Of a stretch of 64,000 nucleotides of DNA, positions 1 through 14,119 are shown piece after piece. The position numbers were made by a program, and so were the translations under genes. A model generated the notes under the pieces. That model made no database searches, was not told where the DNA came from, and saw only the letters and a list, made by a program, of their open reading frames with translations. Positions within the stretch are counted from its first letter, which is position 1; each line of letters begins with the position of its first letter. Origin of the DNA: Seriola aureovittata (Eukaryota; Chordata; Actinopteri; Carangiformes; Carangidae); contig NC_079375.1 of NCBI RefSeq assembly GCF_021018895.1, positions 15,043,492 to 15,107,491 on the forward strand, written 5' to 3'.

Positions 1-632
1 TGCCTGTAGATGATCAGTTTTTTTCAGAGCTTAGCACAAAGCCAATTAAACTGTCTGTCCAGTGAGGAGGGAGCGTCGCTGGATGGTGTAAATTGGGTTG
101 CAAAACAATGGCACTTCAAAAGAGCAAAGTAGCCTCTGTCAAAAGAAAAAAACAACATCCTATTGTTCAGTTCATTCATCTGACCTTAAGAGGGCAACCA
201 GGCGAGAAAAGACCTTGAGCAGGAATGTCACTAAAAACCTGAGGACCACTCTGTCAGAAGACCTGGCAGGGCTCCTGGGCTGTGATGGGAGAGCTCACCA
301 GGGGCAGAGGAGTGCAGTTCGTGCAGCACTTCTGCACGGCAGGGATGTTAAGAAAAAGTGGAGAAAAAAAGCCAAAAAGACACATCTGTACTTCGCAGAA
401 AGACATGAAATAAGTAGAAAGCATGAACCAAAAAGATATTGTTTTCATATTAAACATAAATGAACCACCCAGGCGCTGCGGTATATCTGGCTGAACCTGT
501 CCATATTCAGGTGATGTACTGTGGTCCCCACCAGCTGTGCTGTGCTTTTTCTTGACAGCAGTGCTGTGTTTCAGCTTTGAGCTGATGAGCGAGCAAGCAC
601 CTCTGCTGTCATGGCTCAGTGGAACAGTGTAC

Positions 633-634
<2 letters not shown>

Positions 635-675
<41 letters not shown>
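635..675. repeat. (TG)n microsatellite
   Basis: About 20 uninterrupted TG units. Confidence 0.97.
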
Positions 676-676
<1 letters not shown>

Positions 677-869
677 TGTGTTAGACATGCATTTGAGCCA
701 TGAGTAGGGTTGCTAGTGGATAAAAAAATACGTCACTTTTTTATGCATTTCAGTTAAATCCAATATCCTGCCCCCGTCACTGTGATTACCAAACTGTCAC
801 ACTCAACTGCCGGCACTGACATTACTGTCAAAAAACAAATTTACTGTACACAAAACATTTACTTGATGA

Positions 870-871
<2 letters not shown>

Positions 872-909
<38 letters not shown>
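872..909. repeat. (GT)n microsatellite ending in CGCG
   Basis: About 16 GT units followed by GCGCGC, an alternating purine-pyrimidine run. Confidence 0.95.
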
Positions 910-910
<1 letters not shown>

Positions 911-3900
911 ATTTTCTCACTGTTCCTAGATTTTTGTCGTGACAAGTAATGCATTTATCTAGTTTCTGACTTCCATGTTTTATTTACCTATTTATATTCA
1001 GTCTGTGTGCCTTATAATCATAGATAATGCATCACATATCCAGAATCGTTCAGTTACAGGAGGAACATGCCCTGTGCCCTACGAAAAATAGCATTTCAGA
1101 TTTTCCATTTCAGCCATCCTCCCAACAAACATCATAATGTAAGTCCATTGTTGTCCTGGTGTAAACTTCACTTTTAAAATAGAGAATGAAAGCTCATTAT
1201 ATCAGTCATGAGAGAACCTCTTTGTGCAGGAGAAGAATCTAAGGTTTTTAGTGTGAGTGTTCCATGCAGGCTCATTGCTTGCTTGCCTTCATAATGCTAC
1301 AGTAAATTGCAGAAAACTCAGTCACCCTACTGCCACAAAAAATAAACAGAAGAAAAATTCATACAGATGAAACGCTCCCAATCTCTGTTGACTTTTCGCA
1401 TATATACAGTTTTTGGTTTCACTGGAGTGTATTCCTAATGCAGTGAAACTTCACTAAATGTCCCCAAATACACACACATCTCTCACTCTTCAGCTAATCT
1501 CTGGTCCGTTGTGCATATATTGCTCCAATTCTAAGACAGTTTAAAGTTTGTTACATTTCAATTATCATGAAATGTTATCATTCAAAATATAAAATACAGT
1601 GTGTTGGTGAAACAACTTAATTCCAATGGTCTAATCTAAAGATTAACCTTGCAATTATCTTTATCCATTTATAGTATTACCATTGTTTCCACTGTCGTAT
1701 TAAACAAACAGTCAAAGTATGACTTAATTAACAGAATCAACCGTTAAATTACTATGAATTGATAATAAAAATAATTGAACTGTTATGCTGTAGCTGCCCA
1801 TTTTGCCAATAAAGACAGATCCATTCATTTTTCAAGCTCACTGACTTTTACAGAAATCTTAAAGGAATATAATGGCGGCTTTGCATGTTTCACACCACTA
1901 AATACAAACTGCTCACTGTACATCACTGTCCATCATTTTCTAGAGAAAGCAACATCTCTTCAACTCATTTGTGATGGGTGACCCTACACAGGAAACTCAA
2001 AATAATGTAATAATAAAATATTAGAGTTTGTAGGGTACATTCACTGTCTGAAAGCACAGATAGTGATGGGCACAGAGAGGGAAACGTACAATAGGGTCTT
2101 TCAGGAGTCCAGAAACAGTAATGGACACTGACATCTATTTATAGTGGGAACAGCTAAAGACGGTGAATAGAAAAGCTGAACAAAGAGGGAGAGAGCAGAG
2201 CCACTGGCAGTGTTTTTATAACGCTTTCATGTTGTGGAGGACAGATAATCTAATACAAAATGACTTTGTAGTGAAAAAGTCTTTGGCTTTTACTTTCATT
2301 ACGTTCTAACTTTTTTTAACTAGAGAAAATCAACAACAATGTCGCCAAATTTCCATCCAAATTACTGCGAGTCAAAGAAATTTCCATGAAGGTAAAGGAT
2401 GAATCTGTGGTCTGAGCTGAAAAATGGGGCTGTTATCGTCCTTTTCTCAGGGGAACCCAGAATTTTAGCAGAGCCCTGAATGTACAAGATGAATGTTTGA
2501 GATGCTGACCAGCAATTCAACATCAAAATTTATATTCGGAAAATGTCTTATCCATACAAATCATGTGATTTGTTATAGTTGTTACCAAGGGAGGAAAAAA
2601 ATAACATACAGACAAGACATATTCGCTTTTAATGTGTTCAGGGTTTGTAGTCGGTCAAGTCAATGTTCTAATCACTATTCGGACCACAACATCTTATGCA
2701 GTTGGGATGAGTGAGGAAAACATGTTTTTGAAATTCATCTTCTCCAGCTCTCTGGGCGAGGCCGTAAAGTCACACCCTGATTTATTCCTCTTTCTTAAGA
2801 CATGTCCAAGAATTATGCCCCATTTTAAGAAATCCCTGAAGGTACTAATTCATATTCTCTATATGATTGGACCATCAATACTGAGGATAAGTGAAGGTCG
2901 CTCTGACAGTTTTATGGGTTGGCAGGTTTGCCTGTCTTACCGCTGTTGCTTCACAAAGCTCTGCTGCTCTTCCAGCATTGCTGATTGCATTGTATCGTGA
3001 CAGACGGCCAGTTCAAAAGATAGCAAATACAATCAAAGTTACATTAGACTGAATGTGACCTCTGCTTGCGTGTTCCCGGATAGGTTGCTGATAATACAAA
3101 GTAGCTTACCAGACTCCCAGTAGTCTCTCCGCATGAGTTGTATTTATCAAGCTGTCTTGACATAAGTGATATAAACAGTTTTTCGTCATCCAGGTTGCTA
3201 TAACTGATGACCAAGGTGACCTGTTTGTCACTGATCATAGATCAATAAACAAGCTCTGTGAACATTCAATAAAACCAGGCACTGGCCTCACAATACATTA
3301 TGCTCTCAGCTGAGAGATCTTTTTACTGCCAAAAACAATAACAATAAAAAAAGATCAAAGGCTTTGCAAAGGGTCTCACATCTATTTTAAATGTTGGAAG
3401 CATCCATTGACTGATTCACAGCTTGAAAAACAAAACAGCACATGTCCACTTCATGCCATGTGAAGTATTAGATGAATATTTTATAATTTTCCCAGACCTG
3501 CGTTTGATATTAATGAACTTTCAGTCTGAGCCTAGGCTGCTTGCTTGCCAAGATGACATATCTGCCTGCCCACCTGTTCTGAATATTTATAACATGCTTG
3601 TGGACAAAGGTTAAAGAGGCACATTTTGATTTTGGCTCACTCGCTCCAGTTTTTCTCCGCGATTGGTAGTCAAGAAATGTTGCTGTCCATGGTGCTGAAC
3701 TAGTGGTCCACTTGTACTCAAGAGTGGTGCCCTCTCTTTCACTCTCCTTCTCTTTCTCTGTTCTTTCACTCAGCTTTTTGTCCCTCTCATTTTGGTCCTG
3801 GAACAGTTAATGTTGTCAGCTACTCATAATGGCTAAAGTGCCAGAGGAGAAAAAAAAGAAAAAAGAGAAGTTTGATTACTATTGTAAGTGCTTGAATGGC

Positions 3901-5270
3901 TTGTTCTACTGCTGCATGACCCCTCACCTTTCCCGCACTAAGAAGAAGAAGGGATTAGATTGGAGAGAAAGAAAATGTGAAAGTCTTATTGACCTTGACC
4001 TGCAAAACAAAGGTTAAGAAAGGCTTATGTAAAGATCTCAAAAAACAGCCTGTGATTAAATGTACTGCTGCCCCCAGTGCTACCGTAGTTGAACCAATGT
4101 AGGAGACTTCTTTAATTTCCATCTTTCCCTCTTTCTGCCTTTCTCCCTATAACCACATTTCAAACTAAACGGAAAGCCTCTAGGAGTGTGAGTGTCATGA
4201 GTATGGCTGTGCATGGCAAAACAATTGCAGCCTGTCCAATGCATAATAGACGGGTGGAAGTGTAAGCACTGTGTGCCATCCATGAAATCAATGGTCCACT
4301 GCTTGGTGGCTGGCTGACTCCTCTCAAAACACACCCAGGCGGGTGCCATAAAGGATGTTTATTAGGCTGACAAGTCGACACTGCAGCTCCTTGTCATGCT
4401 CTGATAATAGGGGCCAGGCGCAGACCAGTAGAAGCCTTGCTTCAGCTGGTTAGGAGACAGACAACCCCTTCAGGGGTGCAGATACGAAAGGAGAGGAAAT
4501 AAGAGAGGAGAAGAAAAGAAAAAAGGAAAAGGGAGGGTGGTGTTTTAGTGCAGCTAGTGGCTGTTTTGTGAGTGGAAGAAAGTAGAGGAAGAAAATAGGG
4601 AACGAGAGGGAGGAGGAGCAAGGTAGAGTCGAGTGGAGAAAAAGAGTTTCAGAGAGGGTGGAGACAGGAAGATTGGATTGTGCAATCAGTGGCCCAGAGT
4701 GAGGTATTTGATGTCATCCCAGAATATGTAAAAGAGTGTAATATTTTAACGAGGTCCACTACATTGCCAGTTTAAGACACAGATGCATGAAAATAACTGG
4801 ATACAGAGCTGGTATCCCATTTATTCTGATGTTGATTGTCAAACCCATGCGACTCAAAAACTTATCAGGCTTTGACAGTTTTAGGCCCAGAGAGACCGTT
4901 CGTACATTGCAGACTTCCTGTGTCTGGGCCATGGATATATTGTAGTATCTGGATAACGGACTCATAGATGGCTCCTGGATTTGCTTCCATGTCGGGATGC
5001 CCACTGACCATGCACATTAATGTTTCCCCTGCCGGCCCCGCCCATGCTTTTCTGCTTGGCCCATTGACTTTACATTGTGATGAAGTCACGTAAACAAAAC
5101 AAATTTTATTCATTCATTTTGTTGCATTATTATGAGTGACCACTGGGTGAAATTAGCTGCAAAGCTGAGTGGTGGCACCTTATCCAGCTCTCATCTCAAT
5201 GCATCCACAGTCTGGGCTGACTTCATGCTGGCTACCTGCTCATAAAGATGGGGTGAAAGTAATTTACTGT

Positions 5271-5480
5271 AGAGCTGAAATGCTTAATGGATTAAGCGAT
5301 TTTTCAATTGACAGGCAGCTATTTTAATAATCAATTAATTTGTTAAGTCAATTTTCGTGATGTTTCCTGGGCCTTCAGGGAATTGTGACATGGGTTTTCA
5401 AAGTGTCATATTGTAGATGATAATTAATTGATCAATCAACAGATTAATCTATAATGAAAATAATTTTTAGTTGCTCCCTA
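5271..5480 (-). mobile_element. degraded interspersed repeat rich in GATTAATC/ATTGATCAAT motifs
   Basis: On the minus strand it starts AGGGAGCAACTAAAAATTAT, continues TTTCATTATAGATTAATCTG and ends with degenerate AATCGATTAAT-like motifs. This matches a widespread teleost repeat beginning GGGCTGCAACTAATGATTAT. The copy lost much of its middle. No coding frame remains. Confidence 0.6.
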
Positions 5481-5836
5481 ATTTACTGATATGGTTCTTC
5501 AAGTCTTTACAAATTGAATTAGTCTGAATGGCTCAAATTCTCGTAACCACGGACAGACTGAAAGAATAATTTAGGCCGGGAATTTAACTCCATCCTAGGC
5601 CACTCTCATGCAAACCATCAGACTGCTAGTTTTGTAGGCTAACCCTATTTGTTAATGTAACAGGTACCTGACTAGTTAGAAATTTGTATTAATATGTTCA
5701 ATTATGAATACTATTCAACAATTTTATGTTATTTTAAGGAGAAAGTGGAGTCTACATGTGTACTATATAATCATTGCAGAAATGTGATGTAGGCTATAAT
5801 TGTCTTATGTCAAGAAGGTAATAAAACATTGGAGGG

Positions 5837-5867
5837 CTCTCTCTCTCTGTCTCTCTCTCTCTCTCTC
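5837..5867. repeat. (CT)n microsatellite
   Basis: CT units with one GT interruption. Confidence 0.93.
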
Positions 5868-6442
5868 ATTCTCACTCTGAATGAGGGTAGACAGAAATCA
5901 CGTGCCTGTTTTCGAGTGACAAGTCTTCACTTTTCTTCAGCAAAAATGGATATTTATAATATTTGATGACCGATATCAAAGGCAAAAACAATGTAGAACA
6001 GGCAACTATGTGGACTCACACTGCCAGACGCAGCACTTCAGCGAGGTAGCCGTCAATACCCGGATGAGGTGATATGAGAGGGCCATCAACACTTTCCTGC
6101 TAGTTATATTATTGCAGGTCAAGTTGGCTGTTCATGGCGCAGGACAAAACGTTCCTCAGGCCACCGGGAAATGTCTGGGTTGACCCAGATGGGCCGTCCG
6201 TCAATGTTGGTAATCATTGTATATGGGAGAAAGTATTTTGGGGTCAGAGGGGTCACGCTACCTGCAACTCCAACTGTTGCCATTGCAGTTCCTTGGTTTA
6301 AGACTTTAAATTACATTTTTTTCATAGTGATGTTCCTGTATATAGTAAAAAAATGCTGTGTTGAACTTTGTCAGCATATTGGGTGAATTGGATACACTGA
6401 GATGCATCCAAGACATTTAAAAAGTCTGTTAAAGACACTGTA

Positions 6443-6477
6443 TTCTCTTCTCTTCTCTTCTCTTCTCTTTTCTTCTC
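6443..6477. repeat. (TTCTC)n pentanucleotide repeat
   Basis: About seven TTCTC units with one slip (TTTTC). Confidence 0.93.
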
Positions 6478-8709
6478 GCCATCGTTCTTCTGTAATGAGC
6501 GGCTCTACTCTATTCACTGTGAGCCCAGAACAGATGCAAGCTATAAATCAGCTAATCAATGGCACCAAAGTTAGTCCCTGAACAATATTGTAGGAAAACG
6601 GCTTGAATGAGCCTCATTGATTCGTCTTCACAAATCGTTATTTCCCTAAGAAAGGCCGACCTTGAAAGACAACAAGGTCGTTACTTGTCACTCCACACAC
6701 CGAGGAACATATTGTAATTTAAAAGCGCCCCATGGACAGTTAACCATGATAGAAGTTTTTCGCTCATTGGCTTGTGTTGCATATTTCAATTTTATATAAT
6801 GTAGAGTCATTCTTTAACAGTACCTCCCCCTGTGACCTCCATAATAATAAAAGAAACCAGGTCAAAGCAAGAAGATGAGGAGATAGGATTAGATGTGGCT
6901 TATTTCTTGCTAAGTCATCATAAAATAGTGCAACACACCTCCATTTTTCCACGGGTCAGTCCTTTTGAGTCAGCTCTGCAGAGGGTAGTTCCCAGCACCA
7001 TTATGTCATCAGGGACAAGAGGACGGAGAGAGAGAAAGCGCCACAAAAGAAGCTATTTTAATTAAAGCTGGCAGATTTACTCGCCTAGCCGAGTTTAAGG
7101 CATAGGCGGCCCGGGCCGATTGGGGGGGGGGCAAAGTGGTGGTCGTTAAAATGAGTCATGCCAGGCAGGGCTGGAAAAGAGCCCCCCTGAGGGACGGGTG
7201 GGGGAATTAAGGTGGGCAGTCTGAGGCTGTTCTATAATGAGGACAAATAGCTGAGAATTTTGTCGTCTGAGAGAAGGTCTGGAGCTGGCCAGGGAAATAT
7301 GCATAGTGCAATACTTTTAGCTCCTGTGACATTTTGGCTGCACTATGTCATCTTAGTGAGAGGTGGGGGAGGGAGAAGAGATGAGGTAAAAAGTAAGAAA
7401 GATGAAAGATAAAAATAAAAGCAACTAAAATGCTCAGGCACGGCAATGGAAAGTTTAGAAAATCTGGAAATTTACTGATATTTACAGTATTTAAATGCTA
7501 GAATAGTTGGAAATCATGTGCAGAAAACATCTGTAGTTCAACCTTTTATCGACTTTAAAGAACTCCAAGTGGCTGATCTGCAGCATAATCAGCAGCTTAT
7601 CGTCTAATACTTCCAACTGTCTTAGACAATAAGCTGTAACACCTTGCTGCGCTCGGTGAACTTCTTCCTCTCAAACAATCAGTGTGGGGCTTATATCTGA
7701 CAAAAAGTAATGTGATACTCATTACTTGCCTTTTGAATAAAAAAAAGTTGTATCATTTGCAGTCAGTTCCCTCTCAAAATTGGCAATTTCGTCGCTGTGC
7801 CAGCGCACTTGTGTGTGAATGATCAGGGCAACGACAGTAATGAATGCATCCACCAGAAAAAGTAAACTTTTGTAACATTTCTCATTGAAACTGGTAAGAG
7901 TGTGAGTCTTCTATTCCCTGAGAGAATGATGACTAATTATGATAAAATGAATTCAATAGCTTTTACATAATTAAATGCAAATTGGATATTTGGATGATTT
8001 CAAATTTATCTATCACAAAAAATTTAAATTTCCATGCATATTTAACAGTACTGTATATTTGTTGAGTTGCCTTCCCTCCATATACATTACCAACTGTGCT
8101 CAAGTTCTAACAAACAAAATTAGCGGTTTTGTTTTTCTCATAATTGCGCTGGGGTAAATCTTGCTATTATGTAAGACGTTTTAAGGACGTGACCGATCAG
8201 AACCTTCTGTGTCTGTATTTGATTTCTGTAACTCACGAGCTTCCTGTTCAGACTTCAGTGTACATGGTGACAAAGATGGGCTATGTGTCACATGATCTGT
8301 CTGTGTGTTTATGTGGGTGAGCAGGGCCGTGCTTTGCAGCAAATTTGGCAGCAATCAAACACACAGAGTACATGTGTAAAAATGTGGCGCATGCAGCAGC
8401 TGCTGTCTACTCCCGGTACCAGACTTTAATGGTGGTGAGGAGCCAATGGAGGTCTGTGTTCAGGTTCCGGGTGCGGGCAAGTCACTGTGGTTTTTCTGTT
8501 TCCAGGGATTTGGATGGTGTGAAAATCAACCAACCATCTTATTCCCCTTTTTATCGTTTTGATTTTTGTCTTTGTCTCACCTCCCACACTCTGCTTCTCT
8601 CATTTCCCTCTCTTGTTCTGTCACTCTCTCCAACCCAAGCTGGTGGATGTCCCCAGGAATGAATGACATGATGAATCAAAGGCTGTGAAAATAAGAATAC
8701 CCCCCAAAT

Positions 8710-8780
<71 letters not shown>
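8710..8780. repeat. (CA)n microsatellite
   Basis: About 35 uninterrupted CA units. Confidence 0.98.
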
Positions 8781-8781
<1 letters not shown>

Positions 8782-10580
8782 CCTCACTCACTCACCAAAT
8801 GCACTGTCTGCTGCGACAGCAGATGTGACTGGATTCATGTCAGCACTGTCAGATATTCCTTCTCTCTCTCTCTCTGTGTAATGGAATTTATAATTTATAA
8901 TCACCATCTGTAAATTCTCTTATTTATGTCTTTGTGTCCCTGAGTCATTTAGTGGCTCTTTTTTATCTTTCCTAACTAAACAAAGCAAATACAGGGATAT
9001 GCACCAACAGATTTGCCGGGCACAGTGCCATCTTGAATGCAGCAGAACAATAGATGGCACTTAGTCTGATACATCCTAAAAAAACACCTTCGTAAAATTG
9101 TATGCATAGGAAATGGATCTACTGTACATAAACAGTATATATATATATACGAATGCAGGAACAGATACAGGTATCATGTAACTTGCGCCTTTAGAGGTAT
9201 AGAGTCCTTATGCCCTTAAAAAGAAACTAAATCTGAGTCTTCACAATTGATCTTCCTTACTTTGGATTGATTCAGTGGTTTCATCCCACTGATTGAGTTA
9301 GATGTGGGGTTTTTCTTAAGTCTCATTTTCAGCAGAATAAACTGGTTGGCTCTATCAGCACTCAAAATGTGAGGTGTCACTTCACTGGACACGTTAGTGC
9401 AGCAAGAACTCTTAAAGAGTGTATGTCCTTCCTAAACAATAAGAGTTAGCTTCATTTCAACATTTTGCCTACCCATTTTCTGGTGAGATTTTAGTATTGG
9501 GGAAATCAGATCCCCTCAATATGGAGCTCCTTCTGTTGTGCCTTGATATTCTTTGTTTTTCTAATTCGCAGCCTGTTGTTTGCAGTTGTATCATACCTGT
9601 ATTTATTTCTTGAAAACCTCTGAATTTTGGCACAGAAAGAAGCTAAAATATATCTCACCGACCTAGATGTTGAATTGTTTGTTTGTTCTTGCTTTAATGT
9701 AAAATCCAACTTTCATTAAACACCACAGTGTCTATGTCGGTCTCTCTCTCTCTCCGTCCTTGTGAATATTAATTTCTGTTGCGGCTTGTTTATTTTTGTG
9801 TGTTTGCTTCTATAGCCATGTTTTTACAGTTGATAAGAGATAAACAAATGTTTAATTCAGACTCAAGTCTGACCTTGTAAACACACTGAGGCAAAAACAA
9901 ATTTCAGAACAAGTAAATTATCACATTTAATGATTTACGCTGAATATAACCTGGATATGTCAGGTTTTGTGTGGAGCTCTGCAGTATGCCCTCAGGTTAG
10001 TTGAAACCATTCAGGAGGATTGATAGAAGCTACGTCTCTGTGTGTGTGTGTTTGTGTGTGTGTTTGTGTGCTTTTTGTACATGCCTACAATGCACACAGA
10101 CACAGATAGTTGAAAGCCATGTTTAATAAACACTTGAACTTGTCCAGACACTGATTGTAAGTCAGTGTCTGTTTGCAACAGCTAAATAAGTTTAAAATGG
10201 ATCTTCATGTCCAACATTTTTATTATCATTGTGACAGAGTGTATTGATAAAAAAAAAAACAGTAAGATTATTTGAATTGAACAGGCATCATTACCACATC
10301 TTACCTAACTTTCAATAACACACACAGGAGTTTAGTCACAGAATATTGATACATATAATCAAGTCGGTTAGATTTAATCAATGTTTTTTTCCTGCTGCTG
10401 TGTTTTGAATATGTATCACTATGTGCAAAGTTTTACTACAGTGCAGTTTTATTTGATGTGGGTGGGGGTTATTCAGTGGGGAGCGATCATAGGACATACT
10501 GTAGCAGATTATGCAAAGTTTTCTCTCGGTATTTTTCACATGTTTAAAATGTCTGCAACCTCTCTTCTTTCTGTTGACAG

Positions 10581-10635
10581 ACTGCAATCCAGAGGACCGA
10601 CGCTAAACGGATCAACTGTGGTTGTTGCTCTCAAG
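10581..10635 (+). other. candidate non-coding 5' leader exon
   Basis: A strong acceptor (CTCTTCTTTCTGTTGACAG, ending 10580) and a consensus donor (CTCAAG followed by GTGAGT at 10636) enclose 55 bases with no ATG. The stretch has several CpG dinucleotides, unlike its surroundings. It lies on the tnr strand about 43 kb upstream of the start codon. Mammalian TNR has untranslated 5' exons separated by long introns, so this could be one of them. Chance pairing of splice-like motifs in 53 kb of non-coding DNA is also quite possible. Confidence 0.35.
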
Positions 10636-10684
10636 GTGAGTTGCAACTTCAGATGCACGCTACATCATACCTTTGTGCATGTGC

Positions 10685-10687
<3 letters not shown>

Positions 10688-10733
<46 letters not shown>

Positions 10734-10754
10734 GTGTGTGTGTGTGTGTGTGTG
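10688..10754. repeat. (TG)n microsatellite
   Basis: About 33 TG units with one TT interruption at 10732. It begins 53 bases after the donor of the candidate leader exon 10581-10635. Confidence 0.97.
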
Positions 10755-13700
10755 CAAAATGCTTTCTTCTTTATGTATGAGTGTATGGGAAAGTGTGAAA
10801 AAACATATTCATACGGCACACAATGAAAAGCAACTCTGCATGGTACCTGACGTGACTACAAAACATGAAAAAAAACAATCATGCTCTTTGCTTTTCAATG
10901 CACATATTAATGTTTCTTTGATTATAGCCGCTGCATACCTTCTTCCTGCTGGTCTTTAATGTTTCCTAAATCCCTTTTATATTATCACAGCTTGGGTTTT
11001 CTGTGTGAAGTGTTGCTAGAATTTATTTATTTTTTTTTTAGATAAGCCGAGGCCCATTTGTTATCTGTATGTGTCCCTGGATACCCTTTTTAGCCACACA
11101 TAGCATAGGAGCACATACTTTAGGAGCAATCACTGTGCTGCATATCTCAGTGATCTAGAGACACCATTACTCTTCTTGCAAGGGGTTTACTGTGTAGCGC
11201 ACTCCAGAGTGTGGGGGGAGTGTGGGGGTGGGGGGGTGAGTGAAATATTAACTTCTATCTTCTGCAGCAGTTTAAGAACCATCTGTATTTAATTTGTGTG
11301 CCACCCTCCCATTCGGCAGTCAGCAGGGCACACGGTTCAAGTCAACAATTAGATGCTTTTTTTGTACAGTATGTTCAGTGTCTTGACTTGTTTGTTAACT
11401 CTCAGGCTGATTTTGATAAGATACAGTTGACATGGTTTAACCCAAGGTTCTTACAAACATGCATTTTGCTTTTTAAACAGAGAGAAAATGTACAGCCATC
11501 TTTTTAGCTGCAGAGATGGCCCGAGGCAGACAAGCCCTCTCAGAGTTGTCAAGAATTAGCAAACCAAGTATAAAGTGACAATTCCACTCCGCTTGATTTG
11601 CCTCGCAGCATACTTTTGGGTTCATTTGATTCAAGTGTGTCTATCTCTGAATTTCTCTGTACTATCTATTGTGCAGCAATTCCCTGTAGGACAGGTTGAG
11701 AGATCGGTAGATATCTTATTCCAGACATAGAAACCTTTCCTCTCAGCATTGTCAGCATTCTTATCATTACTATTACTCATATCTACATTAATTCAGACTA
11801 ATTGTTCAGATGAGGAGGCCAAATCATTCCTAGAGTGAAAATCTATAGAAATATAAAGTTAAATAAATAGGTTTTAAAAGTATGAAAATGCATATGCATA
11901 TGCATGAAAACAGATATCCTGGGTTTGCTAATAATCTTCTAAAGATAATTCAAAAGCTTTTTGAAAAGTTTAAAAGAGTAGAGGACTTATAGGCCTTTTA
12001 ATAACAGTGGATAACAGTGAACAGTAACAGTAAATAACAGTAAATGAAATTGCAGGAGTCAAACCAAGTAATTATGTAATCAAGCTAACAGTTGTACTTA
12101 TGGATTTAGATTTGAGTTGAACAACCAAACTGTAATAAAAAAAAAAAGTGTAAAAGTGTTTCTTCACAACAAAGACACAACAAAATATATTTATATATAC
12201 CTGTTTTTCCATTCTTGTTCATATTATGTCAGTGATAATGCATTACAGATATACTCATCTATATACTGTATGTGATCCTTACTTAGATATATTCCTGCTG
12301 TTCTGACCCTATAGTGGAGAGGTACTTAGTTTGAGACTCAGCGGTAGGCAGAGGGAAGGAAGGAGGCAGCGCTGCATGTTTGCCTTTCTAATTACTTCTC
12401 ATAGGAACCCAGCCATTGATTGTTGCAAATGCCCATTGATTTTTAGCAGGGCTCTACTCTATTTGACGTTTGTGCTAAATGCCGGGGGGGGAAGGAACAA
12501 ATGACGTCTGTGTGTCAGTGATGTCTATGACATCACTATGTCTTTTTGCGTTTAAGCATGTGTGTGTGTGTGTGTGTGTGCATATTTATGTGTGCATGTA
12601 TTGAATGAGATCGGGTCTGGGTAGCTGACGAATAGGAAAGCTGCTACATTCCTTTTGGCCCAGGCAGCCAAATCGAGACACATTGATCTGGCTGGGGGAA
12701 ACACTGTGCTTACTTGCACATAGAGATAGCCAGAGGCTATTGGCAAACTGTTTGTTCTCATTGGATAAAATCACAAGACTTTCCTCCCTGTGGTCTAAAC
12801 AGATCACTATGTCAGAAGGTCAGAAACAGTGCCACAATTAATCAGCTAGTCGCCTTCAATATTTTTGGTAACAAAATGTAAGGTGATGCCATGGGTCTAT
12901 ACCGACCTCAATTATCTGTTAATGAATTTTGTCCACATTGCATATGTTGAGATGACAGTATGTCAAGTTCAAAAGAGTGAAAAGTTAGCATCAGCATTAA
13001 ATAACTTGTTTAGGCTGGTTTAACCCAATATGAAGAGACATTGGAATCATTTCCAGACTGGCTCTTAGATAAAAAAGTGAAACTCGACGTGCTTTTTTGC
13101 TAGTTACACAAATATGCTTTCTTGTCCGTTATATTTATTTCGGTTCACTTACAGCTGCTTGCATATTTTCAATTTCAGGACAAAATGATCCATATCTTCC
13201 TTGAACCTCTTAAAGGTTGAGTGTAAACATAGTGTGGGTAGTTTGGAACAAGTGGATTAATTTGAATAGGCAAGCAGCTGTTCACCCTTTACATTTGATC
13301 TCCCGTGTATAACATTGCCTTTAATCTGAAAAAAGAAAAAGAAAATAGCGGGATTCTCATTATGTGAATCACAAATCGTGTTTGATGTGTTTTGACCCTG
13401 AGGGCTCCATTAGAGTATGTTCTAAACCAGCTTGACAGTGTTCGGGATATTGGTTCCAGTCACTTGATTTTCCACAGAACGTCTGTGATGTGACAGGTAC
13501 AGTATTTCCACTGAGGTTCACACCAGGCTCAGCGCTTGCCGGTTAACTCACCATTTGGTTTTGCGCCGTGACCCCGCAGCACATGCTAGCCAATGCTAAC
13601 TGTGTGGTGGGTATTAAAAACTCAACGGTGTCAATCTTGATCATTTGATATACCCAGCCTGTTGTAGTGAGTCTTAAAATGTGTCCGTTCCCTGTGGATA

Positions 13701-14026
13701 AACAGGTTCTATGCTGGTTGTCCCATGAAATCTTCTAGTAAAAAAAAATATATATAATTCAGAATTAAAAAAAGATGATTCTGTCCCAGTTGCTCTCACA
13801 AGTGTGAATGTGTTAACTCCTCTCCGGAGTGTTGTAGCCTCCTACCTGCTTTACTGTGGTTTTAGGATTTGTTGTCTCAGCAAATGGCCCGCTTTAATGG
13901 GAAATTTACCATCGTCATTGTTCCTAACCCTTGGTCCTCTGAGGGGTTTGAATAATGCAACGCTCTGTCCTCAGCTTCCATTTGAATATATCTGTCTGGT
14001 CAGCAGGGAGAGAAAGAGACAAAGAC

Positions 14027-14030
<4 letters not shown>

Positions 14031-14118
<88 letters not shown>
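14031..14118. repeat. (GA)n microsatellite
   Basis: About 38 GA units, then imperfect GAAAGA to the right within a wider purine-rich stretch reaching about 14260. Confidence 0.97.

Positions 14119-14119
<1 letters not shown>

Larger units (their letters stand above)
1..10580. other. non-coding region, no supported gene
   Basis: AT-rich sequence with microsatellites, one decayed repeat (5271-5480), a G10 run near 7123 and scattered purine-rich stretches (4490-4680). Open frames are short, mostly under 125 codons, lack recognisable domains and often rely on repeats. A short lysine-rich frame at 3829 with splice-like borders is treated as a finding. It could be tnr 5' intron or intergenic DNA. 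Confidence 0.7.

Noticed and set aside
98..688. 121- and 144-codon frames at the left edge
   Set aside because: No recognisable domain, overlapping on opposite strands, and one depends on a TG tract.
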